The notes beneath the pieces were generated by a model. That model had not been told where the DNA came from and searched no databases. It worked only from the letters and a program-made list of their open reading frames with translations. Both the position numbers and the translations under genes were made by a program. Shown piece after piece: positions 53,575 to 61,915 of a stretch of 64,000 nucleotides of DNA. The first letter of the stretch is position 1; each line of letters opens with the position of its first letter. The DNA is from JAFARE01 sp963777285. Lineage in GTDB: Bacteria; Chloroflexota; Dormibacteria; Aeolococcales; Aeolococcaceae. The stretch spans positions 434,001 through 498,000 of the forward strand of contig CAVZPR010000001.1 of the NCBI GenBank assembly GCA_963777285.1, in the 5' to 3' direction.

Positions 53575-54144
53575 TCAGGCGGCCACCTTGGCTCCGCACT
53601 TCTGGCAGAACAGAGCGTCGGCCGCGAGCGCTGCGCCGCACCTGCTGCAGAAGCCAGCCCCATGCGCCGCAGTTGGGGTCGAAGCCGGCACCGGCGCGGC
53701 CGGCGCCGAGGCCGCAGCGGCGACCGCGGGAGGCGCCGGGGGCCCGCCGTACGACACCTGCGTACCGCCGGCGAGATAGCGCTCGACGAACTCGAAGGTG
53801 CGATCGGGAAGCTTGCTCTGCTGCCAGGCGCCATACGCGGCGGTGAAGGCGAGCGGCCAGAGCAGGAACCAGCCGACGGCGCCGGCCGCCGCCTTGTCGC
53901 TCCACTTGCCCGCGCCCATTTCGACCACCAGGTCTTCTCCCTGGGTGCGGAACACCATCTGCAGGGCGGACGAGGTGCCGAACGCCTTGCGCCAGTCGCC
54001 TGCCTGGCGCGCCTGGAGCATCATGCCGCCCTGCGCAGGTGCCGTCTGGATCTCGAAGTTCTGGCCCTGGTACCACTGGGCCACCGCCTCGACCAGCGCG
54101 GGCAGCGCCACCTTCGGGGCGTGGAACGTACGGAAATCGTTCAT
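53575..54144 (-). CDS. Zinc-ribbon protein with DUF-like N-terminal domain
   Basis: A 189-residue protein. The first 100 residues (FRTFHAPKVALPALVEAVAQ, MMLQARQAGDWRKAFGTSSA, LVVEMGAGKW) form an unrecognised alpha/beta domain, followed by one hydrophobic segment (GAVGWFLLWPLAFTAAYGAW), an Ala/Pro linker, and a C-terminal double CxxC zinc ribbon, FCSRCG then FCQKCGAK. Its ATG overlaps the stop of the small gene upstream (ATGA). Confidence 0.8.
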   Translation of the reverse strand: MNDFRTFHAPKVALPALVEAVAQWYQGQNFEIQTAPAQGGMMLQARQAGDWRKAFGTSSALQMVFRTQGEDLVVEMGAGKWSDKAAAGAVGWFLLWPLAFTAAYGAWQQSKLPDRTFEFVERYLAGGTQVSYGGPPAPPAVAAAASAPAAPVPASTPTAAHGAGFCSRCGAALAADALFCQKCGAKVAA

Positions 54145-54408
54145 GCCGTCTCCAGTGCGAGCGTCAGCTCCATGCCCTGCAGCACCGCCCATTCCACCAG
54201 GGCGCGCGTCAGCAGCTCGTGTGTCTCGTCGTCGACGCGCTCCTCGACCTCGGCGAGCAGCCCCACGAACTCGTTCGGCCTGCTCCCGGGCCTGATCCAT
54301 GGTCACGGCACCGCGGGCGATGTGGTCCCGCCAGTCCCCCATCCTGCCGGCGTAGCGCTCGAAGAGTTGATCGTCGCCCGCCTCGCTGAACCAGCTTGTC
54401 TTTGGCAC
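54141..54408 (-). CDS. Small helical protein, broken by a +1 frameshift
   Basis: Reads MPKTSWFSEAGDDQLFERYA from GTG 54408, then MDQAREQA, then shifts frame and continues NEFVGLLAEVEERVDDETHE to LALETA with a stop that overlaps the next ATG. Total length of 268 bases is 3n+1; removing one C from the CAGGCCGAACG stretch (minus strand) joins the parts into an 88-residue protein. A strong AGGAGG lies 6 bases before the GTG. Function unknown. The intact design argues for an assembly error. Confidence 0.65.
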
Positions 54409-54523
54409 TCGCTTCCTCCTAACCGAGTGCGCACAGTAGCGCGCCTGCGGCGTGTGCCGGTGCGGCGCGCCCATGCCCTCGTCGCCGCCCGCTACCATTT
54501 GCGGAAGAGCGGGGAATGTCGGC

Positions 54524-54552
54524 TTGACGCGAGCGATGCGTTCGTGTAAGGT
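54524..54552 (+). promoter_or_regulatory. Promoter TTGACG-N17-TAAGGT
   Basis: -35 TTGACG (54524-54529), 17-base spacer, -10 TAAGGT (54547-54552): the same boxes and spacing as before the giant secreted protein. Start predicted near 54559. Confidence 0.75.
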
Positions 54553-54607
54553 CCGGCCAGGGGACCGCTGGGGTAGGAGTGGGCATGGGCAGGGGTTTTT
54601 GGGCTGA

Positions 54608-56293
54608 GTGGCGCACGCGTGGTCGCGCGTCCTCGGCGGCGTGGCGCGGCCGGGCCGCCCAGAGCGCCTGGTGGCCCAATTGATCGGCCTCGCGCCGCGC
54701 AGGCTCGTCGTCGGTGTGCTGTCGCCGGCTGAGCGCCGGCGAGCCCGCATCCACCCCGCTGAGGGTGACGAAGGCCGGGGTCTGCCACTGTCGGTGCCGG
54801 TCATCGCGGTGCTGCTCGCGGCGGTGGCCACATCAATCGCAGCCAGCCACGGCTGGTTGACGCTGTACGACGACGCGAGATCGCACCTCAACATCGCACG
54901 CCGTCTGACGGATTCGACCACCCCCGGCTTCGGCCAGCTGGGAAGCATCTGGCTGCCGCTCCCGCACCTGCTGATGGCGCCGCTGGCCGCCATCGACTGG
55001 ATGTGGCAGAGCGCGGCGGCGGGAGCCATCGTCAGCGGCGTCGCCTTCGTCTACGCGTCGGTGCGCGTCTTTTCGCTTGTCGACGACTGGTTCGGCAATC
55101 GATTCGCCGCGTGGACCGCCTTTGCCGTTTTCGCGGGCAACCTCAACCTGCTCTACATGCAGTCGACCGCGCTCGACGAGCCGCTCATGCTCGCCTGCTT
55201 CGTCGGCGCCGTGTACCACCTGGCTCGCTGGACGCGCAGCCACGCCCTCGGGGACCTGCTCCTGGCCGGAATCGCGATGTTCCTCGCGACGCTGACACGC
55301 TACGACGCCTGGGGCGTGTTCCTCGCCGCGATCATCGCGGTGGCCATCTGGAGCAGGCTCGAGCGGCGGCGGCCCGGATACACCCAGGCCAACATGCTGG
55401 TTTTCGCCTTCATTGGCGGATACGGCATCGCCCTGTGGTTCCTCTACAACTTCGTCATCCTGCACGACCCGCTGTTCTTCCTCCACGGGCAGGTCACCGA
55501 GATCGACCGGGAGCTGCAGCTGGCCAACTGCTCGTCACCGCTGACGGCCTGCACCCGCGGCAACGCCGTCGACAGTGGACTGATATACGGGTGGGCGGTC
55601 CTCGACGTGGTCGGCTGGCCCGCGATGGCGCTCGCCGTCGTCGGCGCTCTGGGCATGCTCGCCAGGCGAGGTGCCGCTTTCTGGCGCAACCTCGCGCTGC
55701 TCATGGTGCTCGCCTCGCCGATCGTCCTCAACGTCGTCACGCTGTACCTGGGACAGACCACGATCCTGGTTCCGCAGCGTCCGCCCTTCCAGGTCTTCAA
55801 CTTGCGCTTCGGCATCGAGGCGCTGCCGTTTGCAGCCGTGTGCATCGCGTACCTGGCCACGCTCCTGCGGCGGCGGTCTGCGCGGCTCCCGGCGCTTGCC
55901 GCCGTCATCGCCGCATCGGTCATCGTGTCTCTCCCCGTGCCCATCCTGCTGGCGGAAGGCCTTACCGGCGTCGCCGGATATGGACGCACCGAGGCGACCG
56001 CGGCGAGCGCGTACCTCCACCCGCGCTACAGCGGCGGCGAGATCCTCGTGGACGAGACGCAGACGCAGCCGTTCATCTTCGCTGCGGGATTCGACCTGCG
56101 CCAGTTCATCACCGTCAGATCACATGGCGTCTGGGCGCAGGCGCTGGCTGATCCGGCGCACAACGCCAAGTGGGTGGTCGCCTTCACCGGGGACGCCATC
56201 AGCCAGGACATGGCCGCGAATCCCGCACGCTTCACCAACTTCCGGCTGGTGTTCCAGCAGGCGCCGTACCGGATCTACGAACGGCTTCCATAG
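54608..56293 (+). CDS. Polytopic GT-C-type glycosyltransferase (PMT/GT39-like)
   Basis: A 561-residue membrane protein with about 11 helices. LTLYDDARSHLNIARRLTDS carries the acidic pair expected in the first outer loop of GT-C enzymes, followed by FGQLGSIWLPLPHLL, and a soluble C-terminal domain ends YRIYERLP. Such enzymes use polyprenyl-phosphate sugars to glycosylate proteins or lipids at the outer face. The start is unclear: GTG 54608 opens the frame, while AGGAG and ATG 54585 open a different 32-codon frame (MGRGFWAEW...). Confidence 0.75.
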   Translation: MAHAWSRVLGGVARPGRPERLVAQLIGLAPRRLVVGVLSPAERRRARIHPAEGDEGRGLPLSVPVIAVLLAAVATSIAASHGWLTLYDDARSHLNIARRLTDSTTPGFGQLGSIWLPLPHLLMAPLAAIDWMWQSAAAGAIVSGVAFVYASVRVFSLVDDWFGNRFAAWTAFAVFAGNLNLLYMQSTALDEPLMLACFVGAVYHLARWTRSHALGDLLLAGIAMFLATLTRYDAWGVFLAAIIAVAIWSRLERRRPGYTQANMLVFAFIGGYGIALWFLYNFVILHDPLFFLHGQVTEIDRELQLANCSSPLTACTRGNAVDSGLIYGWAVLDVVGWPAMALAVVGALGMLARRGAAFWRNLALLMVLASPIVLNVVTLYLGQTTILVPQRPPFQVFNLRFGIEALPFAAVCIAYLATLLRRRSARLPALAAVIAASVIVSLPVPILLAEGLTGVAGYGRTEATAASAYLHPRYSGGEILVDETQTQPFIFAAGFDLRQFITVRSHGVWAQALADPAHNAKWVVAFTGDAISQDMAANPARFTNFRLVFQQAPYRIYERLP

Positions 56294-56303
56294 CACGCGC
56301 GCG

Positions 56304-56516
56304 TCACCCCGCGCCGACGAGCACGATCTCCAGCAGCACGAGCAGCGAGCCGGCGACGAGCATGACCAGGCCGAGGCCCAGGTGCGCCCAGCGGATCGGC
56401 TCGCGCCCGCGGCGCGTGACCAGGCGGCTGAACAGGGTCACGCCGATGAGGCCGAGGCCTCCGGCCACCAGAACCGTTGCGGGCACGCCGATGAGCGCGC
56501 CGAGCACGTCGCGCAT
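56304..56516 (-). CDS. Small two-helix membrane protein
   Basis: A 70-residue protein with two membrane helices (LIGVPATVLVAGGLGLIGVT and LGLGLVMLVAGSLLVLLEIV) joined by a basic loop. No family recognised. On its strand TACGCT ends 6 bases before ATG 56516, the leaderless pattern; it is divergent from rlmN. Confidence 0.65.
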   Translation of the reverse strand: MRDVLGALIGVPATVLVAGGLGLIGVTLFSRLVTRRGREPIRWAHLGLGLVMLVAGSLLVLLEIVLVGAG

Positions 56517-56560
56517 GGCACGAGCGTAGCCGCCGGCGCGTGGCGCGCGGCGGCGCTCCG

Positions 56561-56566
56561 TACCAT
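56561..56566 (+). promoter_or_regulatory. -10 box TACCAT of rlmN
   Basis: TACCAT ends 6 bases before GTG 56573, predicting a leaderless rlmN-rib mRNA. Confidence 0.5.
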
Positions 56567-56572
56567 GGGCTG

Positions 56573-57679
56573 GTGAACGCTCCCCCGGTCAGCGCGGTCG
56601 ACGACACGGAGCTGCAGCGCGCGCTGGAGAACCTCGACGCTCCTGCATGGCGAGCGAAACAGGTTCGGCGCGCGCTTTGGCATTCCCCTGCCGCGGATTG
56701 GGAGGATGTGCGCCAGCTGCCTGAATCGCTACGCCGGCAGCTGCCCCAGCACCTGGCGTTCAGCAGCGTCGATTCCGCCCTGGAGACCGTCGCCGATGCC
56801 GGGCGGACCATCAAGCTTTTGTGCCGCCTGGGCGACGGGCAGACCGTTGAGACCGTCGCCATGGAGACCCCCGCAGGCGACCTCGCGCGCCGCCGCGCCA
56901 CCGTCTGCGTCAGCACGCAGGTCGGCTGCGCCGTGGGATGCCCCTTCTGCGCCACGGGCCGGCTGGGTCTGCTGCGCAGCTGCAGTGCAGCGGAGATCGT
57001 CGACCAGGTTCGCGTGGCCTCGTGGGCGCTGCGCCGCCGCGGTCTGGGTCCGGTGACGCACGTGGTCTACATGGGCATGGGTGAGCCTCTGGCCAACGCG
57101 GAGGCCACGCTGCAGTCGCTCGCCGTGCTGGTGCGCGACGCGGGTATCAGCGCGCGCCGCATCACCGTTTCCACGAGCGGCGTGGTGGCCGGGATCGAGC
57201 GGCTCACGCGCGAGGCGCCGCCCGTCACCCTGGCCGTGTCGCTGCACGCCGCCACGGACCGGCTCCGCGATCGACTGGTGCCGCTGAATCGCACGCAGCC
57301 CTTGCGCGCGCTGCGCGATGCGGCGCGGCGCTACGCCGAGCGCTCGGGCCGGCGCATCACGTACGAGTGGTGCCTCATCGCCGGAGTCAACGACTCTGTC
57401 GAGCAGGCACGCGCGCTGCGCCGGGTGGCGTGGGAGGACCACGCGCACGTCAATGTGATCCCCATGAACCGCATCACGGGCAGTCCATGGGGACCGCCGG
57501 ACGCGACCGCGGCTCGTGCGTTCCTCGAAGCGCTGCGTGGTGTGCGGGTGACCATGCGCGATACGCGGGGAGAGAGCGCGGACGCGGCGTGCGGCCAGCT
57601 CCGCGCCGAGCTCGAGTCGCGGCGCAGGCTCCGTGCCGACGGCACCCTCACGCCGCCGCGGCGCGCGGGGAACGATTGA
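56573..57679 (+). CDS. rlmN: Dual-specificity RNA methyltransferase RlmN
   Basis: Radical-SAM enzyme that methylates C2 of A2503 in 23S rRNA and A37 in tRNA. The 368 residues hold the [4Fe-4S] motif CAVGCPFC, GMGEPL, VSTSGV, AVSLHA, YEWCLIAGVND, and the catalytic C-terminal Cys in GESADAACGQLR. GTG 56573 is the start, with -10 box 6 bases upstream. Its stop overlaps the ribD start as TTGA, so it heads the riboflavin operon. Confidence 0.95.
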   Translation: MNAPPVSAVDDTELQRALENLDAPAWRAKQVRRALWHSPAADWEDVRQLPESLRRQLPQHLAFSSVDSALETVADAGRTIKLLCRLGDGQTVETVAMETPAGDLARRRATVCVSTQVGCAVGCPFCATGRLGLLRSCSAAEIVDQVRVASWALRRRGLGPVTHVVYMGMGEPLANAEATLQSLAVLVRDAGISARRITVSTSGVVAGIERLTREAPPVTLAVSLHAATDRLRDRLVPLNRTQPLRALRDAARRYAERSGRRITYEWCLIAGVNDSVEQARALRRVAWEDHAHVNVIPMNRITGSPWGPPDATAARAFLEALRGVRVTMRDTRGESADAACGQLRAELESRRRLRADGTLTPPRRAGND

Positions 57680-58782
57680 GCGCCACGCGCCCGGACGACG
57701 CGCGGTTCATGGGGGCGGCGCTGGAGCTGGCGCGCAGCGCCAACTATGCGACCAGCCCGAATCCCATGGTCGGATGCGTGGTCGTGCGCGAGGGCGTCGT
57801 GGTGGGATCGGGGATGCACGCCCGTGCGGGCGCGCCGCACGCCGAAGCCACGGCGCTGGCCGCGGCGGGTGAGTCCGCACGCGGCTCCGACGTGTACATC
57901 ACTCTGGAGCCGTGCACACGCCAGGGACGCACGCCGCCGTGTGCCCCTGGCGTCATCGCTGCCGCGCCGGCGCGCGTCGTGCTGGCGATGCTCGACCCCA
58001 ATCCTGCCGAGTCCGGTCGCGGCGCTGCCGCGCTGCGCGCTGTGGGCATCGAGGTGTGCACCGGGGTGCGTGAGGCGGAGGCTCGCGAGCTCAACGCCTT
58101 CTACGTGAAGCACGTGACCACCGGCATCCCGTTCGTCACCGCCAAGTTCGCCGCGTCGTTGGATGGCAAGATCGCGACCGCGGCTGGCGAATCGCAATGG
58201 ATCACCGGCTCCGGTGCGCGCCGCCGCGCTCACGAGTTGCGCCAGGCGCACGATGCGGTGCTGGTCGGGGTGAACACGGTGCTGCGCGACGATCCTGCGC
58301 TGACAGCGCGTCTCGACGAGCCGGCGCGCTCGCCGCTTCGGGTGGTGGTCGACAGCACGCTCCGCATCCCTGACGCCGCCCGTGTGCTGCATGAAGGGCA
58401 GGGCGCCGCGCTTCTGGCGACGACCGAACGGGCGCCGGCAGGACGACTCGAGCAGCTGCGCGCCCGCGGCGTATCGGTGGAGGTGATGCCACAGGCGGCG
58501 GGCAGGGTCGACATAACGGCGCTGCTGCGCTTGCTCGGCGAGCGGCAGGTGATCAGCGTCCTGGCGGAGGGCGGCGCGGCGCTGCTGGGCTCGCTGTTCG
58601 ACGCGCGCGCGGTCGACCGCGTGGTGGCGATGATCGCGCCGCGCGTCGTCGGCGGCGTGGAGGCACCCGGCGCGGTCGCGGGCCATGGCGCGAGGAGCCT
58701 GGCGTCAGCGGTGACGCTGCGCGGCGTCTCGGTGGAGCGGATCGAGCCCGATGTCGTCGTCAGCGGCTACTGTGTGTGGTGA
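57676..58782 (+). CDS. ribD: Bifunctional pyrimidine deaminase/reductase
   Basis: Second and third steps of riboflavin synthesis. The 368 residues show an N-terminal deaminase, MVGCVVV, PHAEATAL and LEPCTRQGRTPPCAPG (zinc His and two Cys), and a C-terminal reductase, TAKFAASLDGKIATAAGESQ WITG, RVVVDSTLRIP and VLAEGGAALLG. TTG 57676 overlaps the rlmN stop. No FMN riboswitch is seen upstream, in keeping with the position behind rlmN. Confidence 0.95.
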   Translation: MSATRPDDARFMGAALELARSANYATSPNPMVGCVVVREGVVVGSGMHARAGAPHAEATALAAAGESARGSDVYITLEPCTRQGRTPPCAPGVIAAAPARVVLAMLDPNPAESGRGAAALRAVGIEVCTGVREAEARELNAFYVKHVTTGIPFVTAKFAASLDGKIATAAGESQWITGSGARRRAHELRQAHDAVLVGVNTVLRDDPALTARLDEPARSPLRVVVDSTLRIPDAARVLHEGQGAALLATTERAPAGRLEQLRARGVSVEVMPQAAGRVDITALLRLLGERQVISVLAEGGAALLGSLFDARAVDRVVAMIAPRVVGGVEAPGAVAGHGARSLASAVTLRGVSVERIEPDVVVSGYCVW

Positions 58783-58811
58783 ACCAGGCATCACCGCGAG
58801 GATCAGGAGAC

Positions 58812-59411
58812 GTGTTCAGCGGCATCGTGAAGGCGACGGGTTGCGTGCGGGAATCGGCCCGCGGCCGTCTCCTGATCACCGCGGATGCGCGGCTGTCAGG
58901 GCTCTCGGTCGGTGACAGCGTTGCCGTGAACGGCGTGTGCCTGACCGTCACCGCGTGCGACGCGGGAGCGTTCACCACCGAGGTCACTCCGGAGACGCTG
59001 CGCCGCACCACGCTCGGCTCCCTGCACGCGGGCGACAAGGTGAACCTGGAGCCGTCACTGACGCTGGGAGACGTGGTGGGCGGCCACCTCGTCACCGGCC
59101 ACGTCGACGCCACCGGTGAGGTCAGCAAGGTCGAGGCCGACGGCAGCGCGCATGCGCTGCGCATCGCGATACCGGACCACGTGCTGTCGCTGGTCGCGGA
59201 GAAGGGCAGCGTCGCCGTCGACGGCGTGAGCCTCACGGTGACCGGAGTGATGGACGCGTGCTTCGCCGTGATGCTGATCCCGCACACGCTGCAGACGACC
59301 ACCGCGGGTGCATGGCGCGGGGGAACGCGCGTCAACGTGGAGGCCGACCTCGTCGCCCGCTACGTGCAGCGCTTGTTGAGCGCGAGGGACGCCGCGGCGG
59401 TGGGAGTGTAG
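58812..59411 (+). CDS. ribE: Riboflavin synthase
   Basis: Final step, dismutation of two lumazines. Two similar lumazine-binding halves are visible: FSGIVKATG ... VAVNGVCLTV ... VNLEPSL and GGHLVTGHVDATG ... VAVDGVSLTV ... VNVEADL. GTG 58812 gives the canonical MFSGIV start (199 residues). GTG 58779 in the same frame overlaps the ribD stop as GTGA and may be used instead, adding 11 residues. Lies between ribD and ribBA. Confidence 0.94.
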   Translation: MFSGIVKATGCVRESARGRLLITADARLSGLSVGDSVAVNGVCLTVTACDAGAFTTEVTPETLRRTTLGSLHAGDKVNLEPSLTLGDVVGGHLVTGHVDATGEVSKVEADGSAHALRIAIPDHVLSLVAEKGSVAVDGVSLTVTGVMDACFAVMLIPHTLQTTTAGAWRGGTRVNVEADLVARYVQRLLSARDAAAVGV

Positions 59412-59413
59412 CC

Positions 59414-60637
59414 ATGGCGCTGGCCAGCGTCGAGGAGGCGATCGCCGACGTCCGCGACGGCAGGTTCGTGATCATCGTCGACGACGAGGACCGCGAGGAC
59501 GAGGGTGACCTCGCCATGGCAGCCGATCGGGTCACGCCCGATGCCGTGAACTTCATGGCCACGCATGCGCGCGGACTCGTGTGCGTGCCCTGTGACGGCT
59601 GGCGGCTCGACGAGCTCGGTTTGGGTGCGATGGTGGACCAGAACACGTCACGCTTCGGCACCGCGTTCACCGTCACCATCGAGGCGGTGGGCCGTGGGGT
59701 GACCACCGGGATCAGCGCCTTCGACAGGGCGACGACCATCCGGCTGCTCTGCGACGAGCACGCGAAGCCGAGCGATTTCGCCCGACCAGGCCACACGTTT
59801 CCCCTGCGCGCCGCAACAGGCGGCGTGCTCGAGCGGGCCGGACAGACAGAGGCGATCGTCGACCTGTGCAAGCTCGCCGGGCGTTTCCCCGCGGGCGTGG
59901 TCTGCGAGATCATGCGCGAGGACGGGCGCATGGCGCGCCGTCCCGACCTCGACCGCTTCGCCGCCGAGCACGGCATCAAGATCGTCGCGGTTGATCAGAT
60001 CATCGCCTACCGCAGGCGCTCGGAGAAGCTGGTGACGCGCGGCGCCACCACGGAGATTCCCACCGACTTCGGCCGGCTCACGGTGCACGGCTACGAGGAT
60101 GTGATCACGCACCAGGTGCACGTGGCGGTGGTGTGGGGCACGGTCGATGATGGCGAGCCGGTGCTGGTGCGCGTGCACAGCGAGTGCCTCACGGGAGACG
60201 TGTTCGGCTCGCAGCGCTGCGACTGCCAAGCGCAGCTGCAGAAGGCGATGACCATCATCGCCGAGCGCGGTCGTGGCGTCCTCGTGTACCTGCGCCAGGA
60301 GGGCCGCGGCATCGGGCTGATGGACAAGCTGCGCGCCTACGCGCTGCAGGACCGCGGCCTGGACACGGTGGAGGCGAACGTCCACCTCGGGCTGCCCGTG
60401 GACAAGCGCGACTACGGGATCGGAACGCAGATCCTCGCCGACCTCGGGGCGCGCCGCATCGTGGTGCTGACGAACAACCCCAAGAAGTACTACGGGCTCA
60501 GCGGCTACGGCCTGGAGGTCGTCGACCAGGTGCCGCTGGTGGTGCCACCCACGGCGTACAGCGAGCGCTACCTTCGGGCCAAGCGCGAGAAGCTCGGCCA
60601 CCTGCTCGACGCGGTGGACTCCGGCGCCGGAACGTGA
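59414..60637 (+). CDS. ribBA: Bifunctional DHBP synthase/GTP cyclohydrolase II
   Basis: Makes both precursors of riboflavin. Residues 1-200 are the DHBP synthase with DDEDREDEGDLAMAA and GHTFPLRA; residues 205-405 are GTP cyclohydrolase II with HSECLTGDVFGSQRCDCQ (three zinc Cys), YLRQEGRGIGL and LTNNPKK. Length of 407 is normal for the fusion. ATG 59414 is 2 bases after the ribE stop. Confidence 0.96.
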   Translation: MALASVEEAIADVRDGRFVIIVDDEDREDEGDLAMAADRVTPDAVNFMATHARGLVCVPCDGWRLDELGLGAMVDQNTSRFGTAFTVTIEAVGRGVTTGISAFDRATTIRLLCDEHAKPSDFARPGHTFPLRAATGGVLERAGQTEAIVDLCKLAGRFPAGVVCEIMREDGRMARRPDLDRFAAEHGIKIVAVDQIIAYRRRSEKLVTRGATTEIPTDFGRLTVHGYEDVITHQVHVAVVWGTVDDGEPVLVRVHSECLTGDVFGSQRCDCQAQLQKAMTIIAERGRGVLVYLRQEGRGIGLMDKLRAYALQDRGLDTVEANVHLGLPVDKRDYGIGTQILADLGARRIVVLTNNPKKYYGLSGYGLEVVDQVPLVVPPTAYSERYLRAKREKLGHLLDAVDSGAGT

Positions 60638-60674
60638 CGGTCACGGTGGTGCCGCCTGTGCGAGGATCGGCGAG

Positions 60675-61172
60675 GTGAAGGAGCACAGCGGCAGCCTCGA
60701 TGCCACGGGGATGCGCTTCGGCGTGGTCGTCGCCCGCTTCAACGAGCTGGTGTCCAAGCAGCTGCTCGACGGCGCCATGGGCGCGCTGCGCCGCTGCGGC
60801 GCGGCCGACGAGGACGTCACCGTCGCCTGGGTGCCCGGAAGCTTCGAGATCGGCGTGGCCGCGCGGACGCTCGCCGAGCACGGTGGAGTTGACGCCGTCG
60901 TCTGTCTCGGGGCAGTGATCCGAGGCGAGACCCCTCACTTCGACCACGTCGCCGCCCAGGCCGCTCGTGGAGTGGCGGACGTCTCCCAGACGACCGGAGT
61001 ACCGGCCACGTTTGGCGTGATCACCGCGGACACCCTCGCCCAGGCCCTGGACCGCGCCGGTGGCAAGCACGGCAACAAGGGGGCGGACGCGGCGATGGCC
61101 GCGGTGGAGACGGCCTCGCTTCTGCGCGACCTGCGCCGGCCCAGGGACGCCTCGCGCCACGCCACCGCCTGA
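60675..61172 (+). CDS. ribH: 6,7-dimethyl-8-ribityllumazine synthase
   Basis: Penultimate step of riboflavin synthesis; forms icosahedral or pentameric shells in other species. The 165 residues have VVVARFNELVSKQLLDGA, VPGSFEI, CLGAVIRGETPHFDHV with the catalytic His, and FGVITADTLAQALDRAGG. GTG 60675 with AGGTGAAGGAG nearby. It is the last gene of the rib operon. Confidence 0.95.
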   Translation: MKEHSGSLDATGMRFGVVVARFNELVSKQLLDGAMGALRRCGAADEDVTVAWVPGSFEIGVAARTLAEHGGVDAVVCLGAVIRGETPHFDHVAAQAARGVADVSQTTGVPATFGVITADTLAQALDRAGGKHGNKGADAAMAAVETASLLRDLRRPRDASRHATA

Positions 61173-61178
61173 CCGGCG

Positions 61179-61367
61179 TCAGCGAGCGGTCTTGGCCTGG
61201 GTGCGAAGGCAGCGGGTGCAGACGCGCGCCTTGACCAGCCTGCCGCCGCGGACGACGTGGGCCGCATGCAGGTTGGGCAGGAAGCGGCGCTTCGTGTGCA
61301 CCTTGGAGTGGCTCACGTTGTGACCGGTCATCGGCCGCTTGCCGCAGATTTCACAGCGCTGGGACAT
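61179..61367 (-). CDS. rpmB: 50S ribosomal protein L28, zinc-binding form
   Basis: 62 residues with CEICGK, GHNVSHSKVHTKRRFLPNL and a second pair CTRC, giving the four-Cys C+ form. Convergent with ribH and divergent from the asp23 gene, a common arrangement in which rpmB neighbours asp23-fakA. Confidence 0.95.
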   Translation of the reverse strand: MSQRCEICGKRPMTGHNVSHSKVHTKRRFLPNLHAAHVVRGGRLVKARVCTRCLRTQAKTAR

Positions 61368-61422
61368 GGATTTCTCGGGACACCTGATGCCGGAGGGGAC
61401 GGGCGCGCCGGTTCGCGCGTAC

Positions 61423-61428
61423 TAGAAT
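61423..61428 (+). promoter_or_regulatory. -10 box TAGAAT upstream of asp23-fakA-fakB
   Basis: TAGAAT in the rpmB-asp23 gap. A start near 61435 gives a leader of about 85 bases containing a hairpin with GCGGGCC (61473-61479) and GGCCCGT (61493-61499) arms. Confidence 0.5.
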
Positions 61429-61519
61429 GCGCCGCTGCGGCAGCGGCACTGCCGAATTCCGCCGGGGCGGAACGCGGGCCGAGAATAACACAGGCCCGTC
61501 GCCGTCCTTATGGAGTCAC

Positions 61520-61915
61520 GTGAAGAGCAAGGTCAAGACCCCGGGTGCGCTCACCCGCACCGCCTCGCTCGGTCGCATCGAGGTGTCGCCCCGCGTGGTC
61601 GCGTCCATCGTCGGCCATGCCGCGAGCGAGTGCTACGGCATCGTCGGCATGGCCGCCCGCGGTCTGCGTGACGGCATCGCCGAGCGGCTGAACCGGGAGA
61701 ACGAGCACCGCGGCGTCGAGGTCCAGGTGCAGGCCGGTGGGCTGGTCATCGAGCTCTACGTCATCGCCCAGTACGGGACCCGCATCAGCGAGGTGGCGCA
61801 CAACCTGATGAGCGCCGTGCGCTACCACGTCGAGCGCACGCTGGGGATCCCGGTCATCGCCGTCAACGTCAACGTGCAGGGCATCCACCTGGAGCAGGAC
61901 GGTGGCCGCCACTGA
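61520..61915 (+). CDS. Asp23/Gls24 family envelope-stress-type protein
   Basis: A 131-residue protein with the Asp23 pattern: GRIEVSPRVVASIVGHAASE, YGIVGMAARGL, GLVIELYVIAQYGTRI and VAHNLMSAVRYHVERTLGIP then VNVNVQGI. GTG 61520 has GGAG 4 bases upstream. It is followed with overlap by fakA, the usual pairing in Gram-positive-type genomes. Confidence 0.9.
   Translation: MKSKVKTPGALTRTASLGRIEVSPRVVASIVGHAASECYGIVGMAARGLRDGIAERLNRENEHRGVEVQVQAGGLVIELYVIAQYGTRISEVAHNLMSAVRYHVERTLGIPVIAVNVNVQGIHLEQDGGRH

Noticed and set aside
56517..57675. An FMN riboswitch controlling the rib genes
   Set aside because: rlmN occupies the space upstream of ribD with overlapping codons, and the short gap before rlmN cannot hold the element.
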